Below are positions 45,600 through 55,565 of a stretch of DNA of 64,000 bases, in pieces. Numbering within the stretch: the first letter of the stretch is position 1; each line of letters starts with the position of its first letter. The stretch is from Parasphingopyxis marina (GTDB lineage: Bacteria > Pseudomonadota > Alphaproteobacteria > Sphingomonadales > Sphingomonadaceae). The position numbers and the translations under genes were made by a program. Where the stretch lies: contig NZ_JACJVJ010000001.1 in assembly GCF_014237875.1 (NCBI RefSeq), positions 112,501-176,500 of the forward strand. Reading direction: 5' to 3'. The notes under the pieces are model-generated. The model saw only the letters and a program-made list of their open reading frames with translations. It made no database searches and was not told the DNA's origin.

Positions 45600-48179
45600 A
45601 TGAATCTCGAAAAGTTCACCGATCGTGCCAAGGGTTTTCTTCAATCTGGCCAGACGGTTGCGATCCGCATGAGCCATCAGCAGGTGGCGCCCGAACATCT
45701 CACCAAGGCGCTGCTGGAAGACGAACAGGGCATGGCGGCCGGGCTGATTGGGCGAGCGGGCGGCAGTGCCGAGGCTGCAATACGCGAAATCGACGAAGCG
45801 CTCGCCAAGGTTCCGCAAGTTTCCGGCGGCGGCGCGCAACAGACACCGCAGCTCAACAATGATTCCGTCCGCGTCCTCGACCAGGCCGAGCAGATTGCGA
45901 CCAAGGCCGGCGACTCGTACGTCACCGTCGAACGATTGCTCCTCGCCCTGACCCTTGCCAAGGGCACTGCGGCAGGCGACGCCCTCGCCAATGCCGGGCT
46001 CAAGGCAGAAGCGCTCAATGCAGCGATCAACGAATTGCGCGGCGGCCGCACGGCCGATACCGCGAGCGCCGAAGACCGCTACGATGCCCTGAAGAAGTTC
46101 GCGGACGACCTCACCGCGCGCGCGCGCGCTGGGAAGATCGATCCGATCATCGGCCGCGACGAGGAAATCCGCCGCACGATCCAGATCCTGGCCCGGCGCA
46201 CCAAGAATAACCCCGTCCTCATCGGCGAGGCCGGCGTCGGCAAGACCGCCGTCGCCGAAGGGCTTGCGCTGCGCATCGCCAATGGCGACGTGCCCGACGG
46301 CCTCCAGAACCGCACATTGCTGTCGCTCGATATGGGGGCGCTGATCGCCGGTGCGAAATATCGCGGCGAATTCGAGGAGCGGCTGAAGGGCGTGCTCGAC
46401 GAAGTCAAAAGCTCGGACGGCGAGATCATCCTGTTCATCGACGAGATGCACACATTGGTCGGCGCCGGCGCATCAGAAGGCTCGATGGACGCGTCGAACC
46501 TGCTCAAGCCCGCGCTCGCGCGCGGCGAGTTGCATTGCATCGGGGCCACGACGCTCGATGAGTATCGCAAATATGTCGAGAAGGACCCCGCGCTGCAGCG
46601 GCGTTTCCAGCCCGTGTTCATCGAGGAACCGAGCGTAGAGGACACGATTTCGATCCTGCGCGGCATCAAGGAGAAATATGAGCTCCACCACGGTGTCCGG
46701 ATCACCGATGGCGCACTGGTTTCCGCAGCGACGCTGTCCGAACGCTACATCACCGACCGCTTTCTGCCCGACAAGGCAATCGACCTGATGGACGAGGCGG
46801 CTTCGCGCATCCGCATGGAAGTGGAATCGAAGCCCGAGGAGATCGAAAATCTCGACCGGCGGATCATCCAGCTCAAGATCGAGCGCGAGGCGCTGTCCAA
46901 GGAAAGCGATACGGCCTCGAAGGACCGACTCGCCGCTCTCGAGGCGGAGCTTGCCAATCTCGAGGATGAGAGCGCAGCGTTGACGCAGCGCTGGCAGGCC
47001 GAGCGCGAGAAGATCAACGCCGAGGCAAAACTCAAGGAAGAGCTGGACGCCGCACGCATCCAGCTGGAACAGGCGCAGCGCGCCGGCGATCTCGCCAAGG
47101 CGGGCGAACTTTCTTACGGCGCCATTCCGGATCTTGAACGCAAGCTGGAAGAAGCCAGCCAGGCCAGCGAAGGCGCGATGCTGCGCGAGGAAGTGACGAG
47201 CGAGGATATCGCCTCGGTCGTGTCCCGCTGGACCGGCATTCCCGTCGATAGGATGCTCGAGGGCGAGCGCGAGAAGCTGCTCCAGATGGAAGAGCATATC
47301 GGCAAACGCGTGATCGGACAGGAAGATGCGGTGAAGGCCGTATCGACCGCGGTCCGCCGCGCCCGGGCGGGCCTCCAGGACCCGAACCGGCCGCTGGGCA
47401 GCTTCCTGTTTCTCGGGCCCACCGGCGTCGGCAAGACCGAATTGACCAAGGCGCTCGCCGAGTTCCTGTTCGACGATCAGAATGCGATGGTCCGCATCGA
47501 CATGAGCGAATTCATGGAAAAGCACGCGGTATCGCGGCTGATCGGCGCGCCGCCCGGCTATGTCGGCTATGACGAAGGCGGCGTGCTGACCGAAGCGGTT
47601 CGCCGCAGGCCGTATCAGGTCGTGCTCTTCGACGAGGTTGAAAAGGCGCATAACGACGTCTTCAACGTTCTCTTGCAGGTACTCGACGACGGGCGACTGA
47701 CCGATGGCCAGGGCCGTACGGTCGATTTCTCGAACACTCTCATCATCATGACCTCGAACCTTGGCAGCCAGTATCTGTCGTCGCTCGGCGACGAGCAGAA
47801 GGTGAGCGAGGTGGAGCCCCAGGTGATGGAGACCGTGCGCGGCCATTTCCGCCCGGAATTCCTGAACCGGCTCGACGAAATCATCCTGTTCCATCGGCTC
47901 AGCCAGGAGCATATGGCGCCGATCGTCGATATCCAGGTCGCTCGCGTCCAGAAGCTGCTCAGGGATCGTAAGATCGAAATCGAGCTTTCGGAGAAGGCGC
48001 GCGAATGGCTGGGCCGGGTCGGATACGACCCCGTCTATGGCGCGCGACCGCTGAAACGCGCTGTGCAGAAATATGTGCAGGACCCGCTCGCAGATGCCAT
48101 TCTGCGCGGCGATATCGTCGATGGCATGACGGTGAAGATCGACGAAGGCGATGGTGCGCTTACGCTGAAGACAGACTAG
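45600..48179 (+). CDS. clpB: Disaggregase chaperone ClpB (Hsp104 family)
   Basis: Hexameric AAA+ unfoldase rescuing aggregated proteins with DnaK. The 859-residue product has the N-terminal domain ([20 protein letters not shown]), NBD1 with [13 protein letters not shown] and Walker [13 protein letters not shown], the long middle coiled coil (about residues 410-530), and NBD2 with [20 protein letters not shown] and [20 protein letters not shown]. Length is normal. It is controlled by a recognisable heat-shock promoter. Confidence 0.98.
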   Translation: MNLEKFTDRAKGFLQSGQTVAIRMSHQQVAPEHLTKALLEDEQGMAAGLIGRAGGSAEAAIREIDEALAKVPQVSGGGAQQTPQLNNDSVRVLDQAEQIATKAGDSYVTVERLLLALTLAKGTAAGDALANAGLKAEALNAAINELRGGRTADTASAEDRYDALKKFADDLTARARAGKIDPIIGRDEEIRRTIQILARRTKNNPVLIGEAGVGKTAVAEGLALRIANGDVPDGLQNRTLLSLDMGALIAGAKYRGEFEERLKGVLDEVKSSDGEIILFIDEMHTLVGAGASEGSMDASNLLKPALARGELHCIGATTLDEYRKYVEKDPALQRRFQPVFIEEPSVEDTISILRGIKEKYELHHGVRITDGALVSAATLSERYITDRFLPDKAIDLMDEAASRIRMEVESKPEEIENLDRRIIQLKIEREALSKESDTASKDRLAALEAELANLEDESAALTQRWQAEREKINAEAKLKEELDAARIQLEQAQRAGDLAKAGELSYGAIPDLERKLEEASQASEGAMLREEVTSEDIASVVSRWTGIPVDRMLEGEREKLLQMEEHIGKRVIGQEDAVKAVSTAVRRARAGLQDPNRPLGSFLFLGPTGVGKTELTKALAEFLFDDQNAMVRIDMSEFMEKHAVSRLIGAPPGYVGYDEGGVLTEAVRRRPYQVVLFDEVEKAHNDVFNVLLQVLDDGRLTDGQGRTVDFSNTLIIMTSNLGSQYLSSLGDEQKVSEVEPQVMETVRGHFRPEFLNRLDEIILFHRLSQEHMAPIVDIQVARVQKLLRDRKIEIELSEKAREWLGRVGYDPVYGARPLKRAVQKYVQDPLADAILRGDIVDGMTVKIDEGDGALTLKTD

Positions 48180-48249
48180 CAATCGGCTTCCAGATGCGCG
48201 ATGAAAGTGCGCGTTCGTGGAGACCGGATCGCAGATCGAAAGGCTGTTT

Positions 48250-48813
48250 ATGCGCAAGTTCGTTACCGCCGGCGTATTGGGATGCGCTGTCTTCGCCCTC
48301 GGCCATAGCCCCGCCCTCGCGGACGACGATGACGAGGCGCTCGAACCGTTTCGCGCATGCGGCACCCTGACCGACAACACCGCCCGCCTCGCCTGTTTCG
48401 ACCAGGCCCTTGCAGGCGCGGCCACCGCGCAAGCCGAACGACAGGCACGCCGGCAACGGCGGCGAGCCGAAGATTTCGGGCTTTCGGCCATACAGATCGA
48501 GGAACGTTACGATCGCGAAATCGAGCGCGCCGAGCGCAGCGGCGATGCGGACGCCCTGGCCGCAGCCGAAGCGCTGGAGCCCGCAGAACCCGAAGAGGTC
48601 ACCTCTCCGATCACCGAGACCCTGGTCGATTCCACGCGCCGCCGCGTCTTCCTTCTGGAAAACGGGCAGATCTGGCGCGAAGGGAATAACAGCAGCCTGC
48701 GCGGGCGCATCCGGGTCGGGTCGATTGCGACCGTTTCGCGCGGCGGCCTTGGCGGATTTCGGCTACGCGTCGAAGGACGCACCGGCTTTATTTCGGTGTC
48801 GCGGATTCGCTAG
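48250..48813 (+). CDS. Secreted protein with basic coiled segment, function unknown
   Basis: The 187-residue product has a signal peptide (MRKFVTAGVLGCAVFALGHS ending ALADDDD), a Cys-containing EPFRACGTLTDNTARLACFD motif found in many sphingomonad exported proteins, an Arg/Gln/Glu-rich coiled stretch, and a C-terminal part (RRRVFLLENGQIWREGNNSS, VGSIATVSRGGLGGFRLRVE) with a beta pattern. AAAGG precedes the ATG at 48250; the 11 extra upstream codons are unlikely. Its stop overlaps the stop of the convergent gene (CTAG). Confidence 0.72.
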   Translation: MRKFVTAGVLGCAVFALGHSPALADDDDEALEPFRACGTLTDNTARLACFDQALAGAATAQAERQARRQRRRAEDFGLSAIQIEERYDREIERAERSGDADALAAAEALEPAEPEEVTSPITETLVDSTRRRVFLLENGQIWREGNNSSLRGRIRVGSIATVSRGGLGGFRLRVEGRTGFISVSRIR

Positions 48814-49136
48814 CAAGCCGCGTTTACGGCTCCGCTCGCCCCGGGATTTCGGCAGCCCGAACGTGTGCCGTTGAATATCAGAGTATCGGCGTCCCGGTTT
48901 TCGGTGTCACGCAGGTCGGCCCATTGGGCATTGGTCATGCAAATCCTGACCGAACGCGCCCGTGAACCGGTGACGCCCCGGACCTGACAGACGATGTGAT
49001 CGGGGTCGCGGTTGGCATTGGGCGGTCCGGAGCCGGGAGCTCCCGGCGCCCAGTTATCGCCGGGACGGAACGCCGTTGACGGCGCCGCAATCGCCACTGT
49101 GGCGAGCACCGCGATATAAATCTTCGTCATCTTCAT
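48810..49136 (-). CDS. Small secreted Cys protein with VTGSR motif (paralogue A)
   Basis: A 108-residue product with signal peptide MKMTKIYIAVLATVAIAAPS. The mature part holds HIVCQVRGVTGSRARSVRIC, TNAQWADLRDTENRDADTLI and GTRSGCRNPG: three conserved cysteines and a VTGSR tetrad-plus-one. The neighbouring gene at 49273 encodes a clear paralogue. The ATG at 49136 is chosen (AAAGG nine bases ahead). The convergent gene stop overlaps (CTAG). Function unknown. Confidence 0.75.
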   Translation of the reverse strand: MKMTKIYIAVLATVAIAAPSTAFRPGDNWAPGAPGSGPPNANRDPDHIVCQVRGVTGSRARSVRICMTNAQWADLRDTENRDADTLIFNGTRSGCRNPGASGAVNAAC

Positions 49137-49272
49137 AAGCGCCATCCTTTCGTGCCATCGCTTTTATCGACGTTCGCACGAAATAACTATTGCGATGCAC
49201 CGGGATTACTCAGATTTGCGCGGAAAATTGCGCAACTGACGGCTTGGTAAGGCTTTTTTCTGCGTTTGCGCA

Positions 49273-49575
49273 CTAGCATCCATCGGGATCGACGCCGGGG
49301 CGCCCGCAGCCCGTGATCGAGCCGCTATCCACCAGATTTCCCGCGTCCCGGTTACCGGCGTCGCGCAACGCGGCCCATTCGGCATTGGTCAGGCAAATGC
49401 GCACCCGTCGGACGCGCGACCCGGTAACCGCGCGCCTTTCGCAACGAAGCGCGTCCGGCGCATAGGGATCGAGTGCGGCGGATTCCTGCCCGGCCGCCTC
49501 GTCGGTCGCATAGGCCGGAAATAAGGATAGGGCTACCGTCATCGCGGCCACCAACGAGTATATACCCTCTTTCAT
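49273..49575 (-). CDS. Small secreted Cys protein with VTGSR motif (paralogue B)
   Basis: A 100-residue product with signal peptide MKEGIYSLVAAMTVALSLFP (cut near AYATDE). The core ALRCERRAVTGSRVRRVRIC then TNAEWAALRDAGNRDAGNLV and SITGCGRPG aligns with the downstream paralogue at identical Cys, VTGSR, VRIC, TNA, LRD and NRDA positions. Its promoter is one of the clearest sigma-70-type ones in the window. Each paralogue probably has its own transcript. Function unknown; probably exported and disulphide bonded. Confidence 0.76.
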   Translation of the reverse strand: MKEGIYSLVAAMTVALSLFPAYATDEAAGQESAALDPYAPDALRCERRAVTGSRVRRVRICLTNAEWAALRDAGNRDAGNLVDSGSITGCGRPGVDPDGC

Positions 49576-49605
49576 CGGTACCTTCCGACGATGGAAATAG
49601 TTCCT

Positions 49606-49634
49606 ATATTACGAAACGGTATATATAGATGCAA
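49606..49634 (-). promoter_or_regulatory. Promoter of paralogue B
   Basis: On the minus strand, TTGCAT (49629-49634) and TAATAT (49606-49611) are exactly 17 bases apart, within an AT-rich stretch. Transcription would start around 49599, about 24 bases upstream of the ATG at 49575. Confidence 0.6.
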
Positions 49635-49639
49635 TAGCC

Positions 49640-50716
49640 ATGGCGGCGCAGGCGGTTGACCGGCTTTTTTTTCCCCTGCAGACCATTGCCATGGTCGAAG
49701 CAGAAAGCATCAACACCATTCTCCACGATCCGCATTGGTTCCCCGTTCGCTATGATGAGAAGCGAGACCAGTTTCGTCTCCGCAGGACGCTAAGGCAGGA
49801 CCATCGAGACGCCGTTTTCCTGTCCGAAGAATATTTGGGCCCAGCCGGCGAATGGCGGGTTCTGGCACGCAAGGCAGTGACACGCGATGCGATCGGGGCA
49901 CCGCCTTATTTCATATTCCATTCCGGCTTTTGCTGTTCGACCTTGATCGCCCGCGCCTTCGATCTTCCCGGAACAGCGATGGGCATTAAAGAGCCCCAGA
50001 TGCTGCAGGACGTGACCGGGTATCGGATCCGCGGCGCATCGGAAACACAGGTCGACGCAGCGATGACGGCGGCGCTCGGGCTGCTCGCACGGCCGCTCGA
50101 GCCCGGGGAAGGGGTGATCGTCAAACCCTCCTGCATCGTCAATTCCGAGGCCGAACGGATCATGCGCCTTCGCCCCGACGCCCATGCCCTTTATCTCCAC
50201 GCTCCGCTCCACGTCTTTCTCGGCTCGATCGCCCGCAAGGGGATCACGGGCCGCTTATGGGCGCGGGAACTGTTCGCGGGGTTGCAGCATTCAGGCCTGG
50301 CGAACCTCGGCTATACAGCGGAGGAACTGTTCGGCCAGACGGACCTCCAGATCGCCGGCCTTGCATGGCTGGCGCAACATATCCATTTCACGCGGCTCGC
50401 CGATCAGTTGGGCCCGGAGCGCTTGCGAATGCTCGACAGCGAAACGTTGCTCGCCCAGCCGCGCTACGCGATCGCGGCGCTGGGATCGTTTTTCGGGCTG
50501 AACCTCAACCCAACGCAGATCGAAGCCATACTCAATGGACCCGCCTTCACCTCCCATTCCAAGTTCGGCACCGAATTCGACGCCTCTCTGCGCGAAAGCG
50601 ATCGGGCTGCGGAAAATCTCTATGCCGACGAGATCGGCAAGGTTGCCATATGGCTTGAGCATGTCGCGGATGGTCTCGGCGCGAATCTCGGCCAACGCCA
50701 CGCACTGCTGGGTTGA
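49640..50716 (+). CDS. Sulfotransferase-like P-loop protein
   Basis: A 358-residue product containing a P-loop-like FIFHSGFCCSTLIARAFDLP, as in the 5' phosphosulphate-binding loop of sulfotransferases. A downstream VIVKPSCIVNSEAERIMRLR region and the C-terminal FTSHSKFGTEFDAS follow. The rest is helical. The family is commonly found near TPR/2OG-oxygenase and TonB-receptor genes in this order. Transfer activity is inferred only from the loop. The start is uncertain: the ATG at 49640 lacks a ribosome site and precedes a run of eight T; ATG at 49691 is an alternative. Convergent with the 2OG gene, 12-base gap. Confidence 0.72.
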   Translation: MAAQAVDRLFFPLQTIAMVEAESINTILHDPHWFPVRYDEKRDQFRLRRTLRQDHRDAVFLSEEYLGPAGEWRVLARKAVTRDAIGAPPYFIFHSGFCCSTLIARAFDLPGTAMGIKEPQMLQDVTGYRIRGASETQVDAAMTAALGLLARPLEPGEGVIVKPSCIVNSEAERIMRLRPDAHALYLHAPLHVFLGSIARKGITGRLWARELFAGLQHSGLANLGYTAEELFGQTDLQIAGLAWLAQHIHFTRLADQLGPERLRMLDSETLLAQPRYAIAALGSFFGLNLNPTQIEAILNGPAFTSHSKFGTEFDASLRESDRAAENLYADEIGKVAIWLEHVADGLGANLGQRHALLG

Positions 50717-50728
50717 GTATCCGGGCGG

Positions 50729-52261
50729 TCAGGCCGGCGTCGCGACATCGAAGGCGACCGTCAGCCGCTCGCCAGTCTCGAATGGGACCGTGCCGTGCCA
50801 CATGATCGAAGGAAACAGGGTCAGCGATCCGATTCTCGGGCGAACGCTGTGATAGGGCTCGAGATCGAGCCCCAATTCCTCGGGCGGGCGGCCAAAGGTC
50901 AGCCATCCTGCCGGTTCAGTGCCCAACTCGGCGCTATCGGGCAGGGCGACATAGAGGGCGGAGCTTAGCCAGCCCTGCGGATGGATGTGGTCGGTATGAC
51001 GGCCGCTCCCGGCGAGACGAACAGACCATGACCCCGCGAAGCGCACGAGCCCCGGCGCGTGACGGAGTACCGGGTGCGCTTTGTCGACCGGCAAAAGCGC
51101 ACGCATATGGCTTTGGATCACTTCGGCAAGGCATTGGCGGAGCTCTTGAATTTCCGCCTCGGCGCGCGCGAATAGCGGGCCGTCCGTCTGCGTGCCGCCG
51201 CGCACCGACTGGCCGGGCATATCGGCCTTCAACACGTGAAGCGTCCGCAGATGAACGGCTAGCGCATCGAAATCGATCCTGTCGGAAATGTCATAGGTGT
51301 GGATCAGTCGCTCGTCGCGTTCGAGCCAGACCCAGCGCGGGTCTTCGAGAAGTCGCCATGCGAGGCCGAGATAAGGCCACATCTCGTTTTCCGCCGGGTT
51401 GCCGATCAGCGCCTCGCCGATACGCGCGGCTTCGTTAGGCCGCTCGGTCCGCAACATGTGGCGCATGGCGCGCACGGCAATGGCGATGTCGGGATAGGGC
51501 GCAAGGGCGGAAAACAGATGATCGGCGCGTTCCTTGTCGCCAAGTTCCGACGCTGCGATCGCCTCGAACATATCAAGCGACCGATTGTCGCCGAGATGAC
51601 GGCGCGCCTTTTCAACGATAGCGCTAACATCGGCAAACTGGTCGACGCGAACATGCTGGTTCAGCAGCGCAATCCAGAGCGCCGGATCGCTGGGCCGGGC
51701 CGCAAGCGCCCGATCGAAGCCCTCGGTGAACCGATCCCGTTGCCCGGCCATCCAGCGAAACTCCGCAAGCGAATTCTGCCCCTGGACCCAGGCGGGGTTG
51801 GAGGCGAGCAAGATATCGAGGTCGGCGAGCGCCTGCTCTATATCGCCTTCGGCCGCTTGCGCGGCAGCGCGACCGATCAAGACGTCGCCATCGGCGGGAG
51901 CGGCGCTGCGCGCCACCTCATAAAGCGGAGTCGCCGGCAAGCCGGCCTCCATCGTGACGCGTGCGAGCGCATGTGTGACCTTGGGATCTCTCGGCGCAAG
52001 GGCCACCGCATGTTCGAAGGCATCTATTGCCGCAGCCGATTGCTCGAGCGCGCGGTGGAGCAGTCCAAGCACATGCCATAGCCGAAGATGATCAGGATGG
52101 CGCCTCAGCGCCTGCTTGACCAGCCGGACGGCCTCCGCTGCTTGTCCGCGATCACGCATCGCCATCGCAGTTTCGATAATTTGAGACGGAACCGGGCCGT
52201 CGCCGTCATCCTGACCGGAAGAAGCCTGCGCCGCAGGGCGATTGCCGTCGGTGCTCGTCAC
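50729..52261 (-). CDS. TPR-repeat protein with C-terminal 2OG-Fe(II) oxygenase domain
   Basis: A 510-residue fusion. Residues about 20-300 are TPR-like helices (RDRGQAAEAVRLVKQALRRH, LGLLHRALEQSAAAIDAFEH). The C-terminal part (about 400-510) carries HTDHIHPQGWLSSALYVALP and LTLFPSIMWHGTVPFETGER, the histidines of an iron-binding double-stranded beta-helix. Such domains hydroxylate proteins or small molecules using 2-oxoglutarate. No signal peptide. The gene lies 101 bases after the TonB receptor gene on the same strand, separated by a strong terminator. Confidence 0.84.
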   Translation of the reverse strand: MTSTDGNRPAAQASSGQDDGDGPVPSQIIETAMAMRDRGQAAEAVRLVKQALRRHPDHLRLWHVLGLLHRALEQSAAAIDAFEHAVALAPRDPKVTHALARVTMEAGLPATPLYEVARSAAPADGDVLIGRAAAQAAEGDIEQALADLDILLASNPAWVQGQNSLAEFRWMAGQRDRFTEGFDRALAARPSDPALWIALLNQHVRVDQFADVSAIVEKARRHLGDNRSLDMFEAIAASELGDKERADHLFSALAPYPDIAIAVRAMRHMLRTERPNEAARIGEALIGNPAENEMWPYLGLAWRLLEDPRWVWLERDERLIHTYDISDRIDFDALAVHLRTLHVLKADMPGQSVRGGTQTDGPLFARAEAEIQELRQCLAEVIQSHMRALLPVDKAHPVLRHAPGLVRFAGSWSVRLAGSGRHTDHIHPQGWLSSALYVALPDSAELGTEPAGWLTFGRPPEELGLDLEPYHSVRPRIGSLTLFPSIMWHGTVPFETGERLTVAFDVATPA

Positions 52262-52304
52262 GCGCGCTCCTCAAATGCCTGCGAAGTAGGAGCGCCCTTG
52301 TTGC

Positions 52305-52348
52305 ACAAAAAAAGGCGGCGAGGGAAACCCCTCGCCGCCCGTTTTTTG
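52305..52348. terminator. Strong bidirectional Rho-independent terminator
   Basis: A perfect 11-base stem (GGCGGCGAGGG at 52314-52324, CCCTCGCCGCC at 52329-52339) with a four-base loop. Seven A precede it (T-tract for the minus strand, ending the TonB-receptor transcript) and six T follow it at 52342-52347 on the plus strand. One of the few classical terminators in the window. Confidence 0.92.
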
Positions 52349-52362
52349 GCTCAGCCGGTCGC

Positions 52363-55263
52363 CTAGAAGCGAACGCGGCCGGTAACCGAGTAGGTGCGAC
52401 CAAGAACGTCGTACGTCGTCGGATAGGTGTTACCCGAGTTGTAGGTCGACGAACCGATGAAGCCGCTGACATTCGGCGCATCGCGATCAAGCAGGTTGTT
52501 GACTGAGAAGGTGACGTCGAAATTCTCGCTGACGTTCGAACGGACCGAAAGGTCGAAGTAGGAAGCGTCGTCGATCGCGAGATACTCAGGCAGAATGCCC
52601 GTCGTGGTCGCGGCGAATTCATATTCGACACCGTCCGTCCAGCGCCACAGCAGCGAGACATCTACGAGATCATCGATGCTAAGCGTGGTGCGGAAGTTGA
52701 ACGCCCATTCCGGGGTGATCGGCTCACAGTTGTTGCTGTAAAGACCGACGCACTCGCGGCCCAGGATCACGAGCTTTTCGGTCCAGTTGCCGTTCAGGTC
52801 GAAATTCACCGAACCGAAGCTGACGGGCAGCGAGTAATTCACCCGGAAGTCGATACCGCTGGTTTCCAGCGTACCGGCATTGGTGAGCTGCAGGATCAGG
52901 CCCGGCGTATCGCCACCGCCATTCAGCGAACCGTTGAGCGGGTTACGCTGGATGAGCGCGCATTCCGGAGCTGCCGGATTCGGCGTCGGAGCCGAAAGGT
53001 TCGGACCGAAGCACGGCGTGAGCACATCGCCCGGGTTCAGCGTCGTAATCGCGTCGGTGACCTCGATATTGTAGTAATCGACAGTCACGGCGAGCCCCGG
53101 AACCTGCGGCGGCGTCACGATCACGCCGAGCGTGAACGAATCGGCCTTTTCGACGTCGAGGTTCGGATTGCCGCCACCGGTGGCGTTCACCTGCGCCGCC
53201 GATGGTACGGGAATGCCGCCGATCGTGCCGGCAGGCGCACCCTGCGCGATGCAGATGCTTGTCAGCGCCGCGCTGAACGGACCGGGACCCGCACACGGAT
53301 CAACCGTCAGGGCCGTCAGTCCGGTCGTGACCGGCGCAAACAGTTCGCCGATGTTCGGCGAACGCACCGAATGCTGGTAGATGCCGCGGATGCGGAAGCC
53401 CTGGAAGGGTTCCCAGCTACCGCCGGCTTTCCACGTAACGCTCGTACCCGAGTTCGAATAATCCGAAACGCGGATGCCGCCTTCAGCCGTCAGGCTGTAG
53501 AAGCCCGGAATGTCTTCGAGGATCGGAACGATGAGTTCGGCATAGCCCTCGATGACGTCATAGCTGCCGGAGAAGGTCGGCGACGGAGCACCGGTACCGA
53601 GAACTTCGTCCTGCGTGCCGGCCGAAATGTCCGAAACGCGGCTGGCGTTATATTCGCGATATTCCGCACCCAAAGAGAAGCCGACCGGCGTTTCGGTGAA
53701 GAAACCGCTCTCGCCGAGCTCGCCCGCCAGGAAGGCGGAGACGACGGCAAGCGACGTCGAGTCGGTGAAGGCCGCCGGCTGGTTGAAATAGGCAACCGCG
53801 CGGGGATCGATATTCTGGCCGATGCCGCCACCGAACAGGTTGACCGGGAAACAGCCGTTGGACGCGTCCTCACAGTTGTTCGCATCGAGAGCGCGCAACG
53901 CGTTCTGGACACGGGACTTGAGGCCCCAGCCCGTCCGGGTGTTGGTGCGCTGCGATTCGCCGTACGAAGCCGAAACATCGTAGCTGAGCGTATCGGTTAG
54001 ATCGCCACGCAGGCCAGTCCAGACCTGGAACTGGTTGGTGATGATCGTGTTGTTGCGCGGACCCATTTCGACGAGGCGACGGTTGATGGTAACCGCAGCT
54101 TCGCGATAGAGCGGATCGTTCGAATCCGTCGCGGCACCCGCGGCGATACATTCCGCCGCGCCGCCCGCAAATTGCCCCGCGGTCGTACCCGCATTACAGA
54201 TCTGCGTGCGCATCGCATCGGTCAGGAACGGATTGTTGAGCGGCAGCTGCCACGTGTCCCCGAACAGACCCGACGGAGCGAGCCGCAGTTCGACCGTCGT
54301 CTTGGTGAACATCGCCCGGGTATAGGCTTCGATACCCGGCGTGATTTCATAGCGCGCGGAACCGTAGATATTGTAGCGCTCGAGCGGAGTCTGGAAGAAG
54401 TTGAACGGGTTGTAGTTGAACGTAGTGTAGGTCGGGATGAAGGCATCGCCGGTCGGGTTCAACTGGTTGGTGCCGCTCGTAAGACCGCCGTCGAGGCTGC
54501 TCGTCACGCGGGTCGGCACTGCCGTGCCCGAACCGACGGCCGCGCCGTTCACGAAGATGGCGTTCTGCGAGATCAGGCGGTTCGACTGCAGGACGTCGTC
54601 GACCTGCTGATAGCCGATGCTGAGAACGGCGTTACCGCGACCGTCGGCGAAGTTCGCGCCGATCGTCACGTCGCCACGGAGACGCTCGCCGTCGCCGCGC
54701 TCGGTGATGCCATAAGTAACGGCAGCTTCGACACCCTCGAAATCGCGACGGGTGATGAAGTTCGCAACACCGGTGATGGCGTCCGCACCGTAGACCGAGG
54801 AAGCACCGCCGGTAACGACTTCGACGCGCTCGATGAGCGCGACCGGGATGATGTTAAGGTCGGTCTGCGAAGCGAGCGACGCCGGAACGAGGCGCTGGCC
54901 GTCGAGCAGGATAAGGTTACGCGTCGAACCCAGGTTACGCAGGTTCAGCGTGGCGATGCCGCCCGAACCGTTGTTGACCGAGTTGTTGATACCGGGAGCG
55001 ATACCCGGAAGTTCACCGATCAGCTCTTCGGCGTTCGTCGCCTGGCGAAGATCGATTTCGTCCTGACCGACGACCTGGATCGGGCTCGACTGTTCGAGAT
55101 TCGGGTTGGTGATACGCGAACCGGTGACGACGATCGCCGGCTGGCTCGCACTGGCTTCGGCAAGCTCGTCTTGCGCGAAGGCCGGCGTCGACAGCATCGC
55201 GACGCCGATCACGACAGGCGCAGCGCCCGCCTTGAGTTGTGAAAATTTGGAAGTCTTGCTCAC
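52363..55263 (-). CDS. TonB-dependent outer-membrane receptor
   Basis: A 966-residue receptor with signal peptide (PVVIGVAMLSTPAFAQ), N-terminal IVVTGSRI TonB-box-like peptide, plug (SSPIQVVGQDEIDLRQATNA, VEVVTGGASSVYGADAITGV), and a 22-strand barrel ending in aromatic Phe (YSVTGRVRF). The start is a GTG with AAGGGG eight bases ahead. Such receptors import siderophores, vitamins or oligosaccharides; the ligand is unknown, and the plug resembles the large sphingomonad group. Codon use is biased, hinting at strong expression. A strong terminator follows. Confidence 0.94.
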   Translation of the reverse strand: MSKTSKFSQLKAGAAPVVIGVAMLSTPAFAQDELAEASASQPAIVVTGSRITNPNLEQSSPIQVVGQDEIDLRQATNAEELIGELPGIAPGINNSVNNGSGGIATLNLRNLGSTRNLILLDGQRLVPASLASQTDLNIIPVALIERVEVVTGGASSVYGADAITGVANFITRRDFEGVEAAVTYGITERGDGERLRGDVTIGANFADGRGNAVLSIGYQQVDDVLQSNRLISQNAIFVNGAAVGSGTAVPTRVTSSLDGGLTSGTNQLNPTGDAFIPTYTTFNYNPFNFFQTPLERYNIYGSARYEITPGIEAYTRAMFTKTTVELRLAPSGLFGDTWQLPLNNPFLTDAMRTQICNAGTTAGQFAGGAAECIAAGAATDSNDPLYREAAVTINRRLVEMGPRNNTIITNQFQVWTGLRGDLTDTLSYDVSASYGESQRTNTRTGWGLKSRVQNALRALDANNCEDASNGCFPVNLFGGGIGQNIDPRAVAYFNQPAAFTDSTSLAVVSAFLAGELGESGFFTETPVGFSLGAEYREYNASRVSDISAGTQDEVLGTGAPSPTFSGSYDVIEGYAELIVPILEDIPGFYSLTAEGGIRVSDYSNSGTSVTWKAGGSWEPFQGFRIRGIYQHSVRSPNIGELFAPVTTGLTALTVDPCAGPGPFSAALTSICIAQGAPAGTIGGIPVPSAAQVNATGGGNPNLDVEKADSFTLGVIVTPPQVPGLAVTVDYYNIEVTDAITTLNPGDVLTPCFGPNLSAPTPNPAAPECALIQRNPLNGSLNGGGDTPGLILQLTNAGTLETSGIDFRVNYSLPVSFGSVNFDLNGNWTEKLVILGRECVGLYSNNCEPITPEWAFNFRTTLSIDDLVDVSLLWRWTDGVEYEFAATTTGILPEYLAIDDASYFDLSVRSNVSENFDVTFSVNNLLDRDAPNVSGFIGSSTYNSGNTYPTTYDVLGRTYSVTGRVRF

Positions 55264-55565
55264 GTTTCCAGCCCCTTATTTCTGGAGTTTAGGCACCGCA
55301 CAATCGCGGCTTTATGTTTCTAGCCCTGCGGGTCGCAGATGCACGATGCGCGCACTTCGCCCATAGGCTTGTCGCGCTCACTGCATCCTGCCGAAGAGCC
55401 TGTAAAGCAAAGCTTCGGCCATTCTTACGGGTTCGGAAGGGATTGTCGCCAAAATGCAACAGTTTGGTTTGTGCGGCTTACAATATTGCTCGGGCGGCCT
55501 GATAACGCTTGCTTGATTGCTCGGAAAACCGCCCTGGAAAGACTCTGTTTACCGCAGTGCAGCAA
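55264..55565. other. Upstream region of the TonB-receptor gene
   Basis: About 302 bases holding the leader and promoter of the TonB receptor (minus strand). I could not pick a convincing -35/-10 pair, though a TTGCAT-type element occurs in the distal half. Short reading frames here are unsupported. Composition is lower in GC than flanking coding DNA, as expected for a regulated intergenic region. Confidence 0.55.

Noticed and set aside
46473-48491. A 672-codon minus-strand frame antisense to clpB
   Set aside because: clpB is certain on the plus strand; the antisense frame is a shadow caused by codon bias.
49664-49672. Run of eight T near the start of the sulfotransferase-like gene as a terminator tail
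   Set aside because: The sequence just upstream has no stable stem (only a four-base palindrome with a two-base loop).
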